Positions 62,428 to 64,000 of a DNA stretch of 64,000 nt are shown piece by piece. A program made the translations under genes and the position numbers. Under the pieces are notes generated by a model. It was given only the letters and a program-made list of their open reading frames with translations, ran no database searches and had not been told where the DNA came from. This stretch comes from Treponema sp. (GTDB lineage Bacteria > Spirochaetota > Spirochaetia > Treponematales > Treponemataceae), in assembly GCA_017619795.1 (NCBI GenBank), contig JAFZRP010000019.1:1-64000 (forward strand), read 5' to 3'. Position 1 is the first letter of the stretch, and each line of letters opens with the position of its first letter.

Positions 62428-62913
62428 ATGGAAGAAATACTTGAGTTATTACGTCAGAATGCACGACTTAGCGTTGAAGACATCGCTTTAATGACAAAAA
62501 AATCAGCGGAGGAAGTCGCCTCTATTATCAAAAAGCTGGAAGATGACGGTGTTATTCTCAAGTACGCGGCCATTGTAAATCCGGAAAAAGATAAGACTTC
62601 AAAGGATAAGGTTTGTGCTGAGATTCAGATTCAGGTTCAGCCTCAGCGCGAGCACGGTTTTGATGCAATTGCAGACAGAATCTACCGCTTCCCACAGGTA
62701 AAATCACTTTATCTTATGAGCGGCGGCTACGATTTGAAGGTAATTATCGAAGGCGACAACTTAAAGGATGTTGCTCTGTTTGTAAGCGAAAAGCTTTCTA
62801 CACTTGAAGGTGTTCGCTCAACAAAAACTAATTTTGTTCTTAAAACCTATAAAGAGAATGATATCGTTTATGTAGCTGATGAGCGTGACCGTAGAGAAGG
62901 GGTTCAGGCTTAA
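62428..62913 (+). CDS. Lrp/AsnC-family transcriptional regulator
   Basis: The 161-residue product has an N-terminal winged helix-turn-helix (about residues 1-55, LLRQNARLSVEDIALMTKKS) and a C-terminal RAM/AsnC ligand-binding domain (about 65-145, including VKSLYLMSGGYDLKVIIEG). Such regulators sense amino acids. It is followed after 22 bases by an aminotransferase gene on the same strand, so it may regulate amino-acid metabolism, including its neighbour. GGGAGA precedes the ATG. Confidence 0.88.
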   Translation: MEEILELLRQNARLSVEDIALMTKKSAEEVASIIKKLEDDGVILKYAAIVNPEKDKTSKDKVCAEIQIQVQPQREHGFDAIADRIYRFPQVKSLYLMSGGYDLKVIIEGDNLKDVALFVSEKLSTLEGVRSTKTNFVLKTYKENDIVYVADERDRREGVQA

Positions 62914-62935
62914 CAACACGTGGAGTATATAATAG

Positions 62936-64000
62936 ATGAATAATCGAGAAGATAAATTTTCCAGCAAGATGGTGGCTATTCAGCCATCGGGAATCCGTAA
63001 ATTTTTTGAGCTTTGTATAGGCCATGATGATATTATTTCGCTTGGTGTAGGTGAACCAGACTTTTCTACTCCGTGGGTAATGAGGGAAGAAGCTTTCTAT
63101 CATCTTGAAAAAGGTCATACGTCCTATACTTCAAACTGGGGTCTTATAGAGCTGCGTGAAGAAATCAGCAGATATCTTACACGTTATAATCTTTATTATG
63201 ATCCAAAAACAGAAATCTTACCGACAATAGGTGCTTCAGAAGCATTGGATTTAGTATTGCGTTCTATTCTTAATCCAGGTGATGAAATTATTGTTTGTGA
63301 GCCTTGTTATGTAAGCTATCAGCCGCTTGCAGACTTGTGCGAGGCTAAGGTAATTCATCTTGATACAAGTATGAACGGCTTTTACCCTACAGCAGAGCAG
63401 ATTGAAGCAGCCTGTACTCCAAAAACAAAGGCTATGATGTTCTGTTCACCTAGTAATCCTACCGGCAGAGTAATCCCGGAAGCTGAGCTTAAGAAAATAG
63501 CAGAAGTTGTTAAAAAGCATAAAATCTGGTGTTTGAGCGATGAAATCTACTGTGAGCTTATTTACGATGATCACAAGCATGTTTCAATCGGTCAGTATCC
63601 TGGAATGAAGGATTACGCTGTAATTTTCAACGGTTTTTCAAAGGCCTTTGCGATGACAGGCTGGCGAATCGGTTATATTGCCGCTCCTCACGATCTGCTT
63701 TCTTTGTGCTGCAAGCTTCATGCCTATAACTCAATCTGTCCGCCAATCTTCAGCCAGTATGCCGCTACAGAAGGACTTAAAAACGGCTGGGATGAAGTTG
63801 AAAAAATGCGTATAAGCTACCAGCAGAGGCGAAATCTTATGTACAAGGGCTTTATAGATATGGGACTTCCTTGTGCAGAGCCTGAAGGTGCCTTTTATAT
63901 GTTCCCGGATATAAGACCTACAGGATTATCTTCAGAAGAATTTGCCACAGAGTTAATTCAGAATTATAATGTAGCTGTAGTACCTGGAAATGTTTTCGGG
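62936..64000 (+). CDS. Class I/II aminotransferase, 3' partial
   Basis: PLP-dependent aminotransferase, cut by the window end after about 355 codons. From the ATG at 62936 the frame stays open to base 64000. Visible motifs: LGVGEPDFSTPW, GASEALDLVLRSIL, CSPSNPTGRV, LSDEIYCELIYD, and the PLP lysine in NGFSKAFAMTGWRIGY. These fit the AspC/PatA-like fold-type I group (aspartate, aromatic or alanine aminotransferases); the substrate cannot be told. GGAG lies 10 bases before the start. It forms a unit with the Lrp/AsnC regulator. Confidence 0.88.
   Translation, partial: MNNREDKFSSKMVAIQPSGIRKFFELCIGHDDIISLGVGEPDFSTPWVMREEAFYHLEKGHTSYTSNWGLIELREEISRYLTRYNLYYDPKTEILPTIGASEALDLVLRSILNPGDEIIVCEPCYVSYQPLADLCEAKVIHLDTSMNGFYPTAEQIEAACTPKTKAMMFCSPSNPTGRVIPEAELKKIAEVVKKHKIWCLSDEIYCELIYDDHKHVSIGQYPGMKDYAVIFNGFSKAFAMTGWRIGYIAAPHDLLSLCCKLHAYNSICPPIFSQYAATEGLKNGWDEVEKMRISYQQRRNLMYKGFIDMGLPCAEPEGAFYMFPDIRPTGLSSEEFATELIQNYNVAVVPGNVFG

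Noticed and set aside
1-64000. tRNA, rRNA, CRISPR array, insertion sequence, prophage or toxin-antitoxin module
   Set aside because: No cloverleaf, ribosomal sequence, regularly spaced repeats, transposase, integrase or recognised toxin gene was found by eye; a short or diverged example could be missed.

Overview
The window looks like chromosome of a host-associated, saccharolytic spirochaete, most likely a Treponema of the rumen or gut. This rests on moderate to low G+C, many spirochaete-type lipoproteins and TPR lipoproteins, an alanyl-tRNA synthetase that stops after the editing domain, a trypanosome-like phosphofructokinase, a separate GroES, a TRAP/TAXI transporter, and plant-polysaccharide enzymes (GH94 cellobiose phosphorylase, GH115 alpha-glucuronidase, GH3). 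I see no rRNA, tRNA, CRISPR array, insertion sequence or prophage. The genus is inferred from gene content, not from a search.

Layout. 1-2856: an exported trypsin-like protease with a probable C-terminal beta-barrel, whose signal-peptide codons consist of a TATTC pentanucleotide repeat cut by the window edge, followed by a lipoprotein and a secreted protein. 2860-8668: radical SAM protein, DUF308 membrane protein, thyX bracketed by two long imperfect palindromes, FliL-like protein, HflX. 8795-17013: acidic membrane protein with an HD-GYP protein, EttA, two tandem paralogous membrane proteins with His/Gly-rich N-termini and zinc ribbons, and an alpha/beta hydrolase. 17014-26521: spirochaetal envelope protein, TPR lipoprotein coupled to a TraB protein, then a TolC/MacA/MacB-type efflux operon. 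26542-36368: unknown protein, RlpA, ClpP, a UPF0158-like/GNAT fusion, a stand-alone DbpA-type RNA-binding protein, metal-dependent hydrolases, a Na/Pi cotransporter and lipoproteins. 36448-49477: GH94, RlmE, M23 peptidase, thioredoxin reductase, GH3, DTW-domain protein, and an alaS / SurA-like / nusB / TPR group. 49543-57863: GroES, TAXI-TRAP operon, two-receiver regulator, small secreted protein, hybrid histidine kinase. 57908-64000: phosphofructokinase, GH115, Lrp-type regulator and a truncated aminotransferase.

Together the genes describe a cell that imports plant oligosaccharides, processes them in the cytoplasm (phosphorolysis by GH94, deglucuronidation by GH115, glycolysis through PFK), and invests heavily in its envelope (RlpA, SurA-like chaperone, M23 peptidase, efflux pump, many lipoproteins) and in signalling (HD-GYP, hybrid kinase, double-receiver protein).

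The observations most worth following are the Opa-like repeat in the signal peptide of the protease/barrel protein, the pair of long GNRA-capped palindromes around thyX, the set of promoters whose predicted start points fall on or next to start codons (leaderless mRNAs), and the tandem His/Gly-rich zinc-ribbon membrane proteins.
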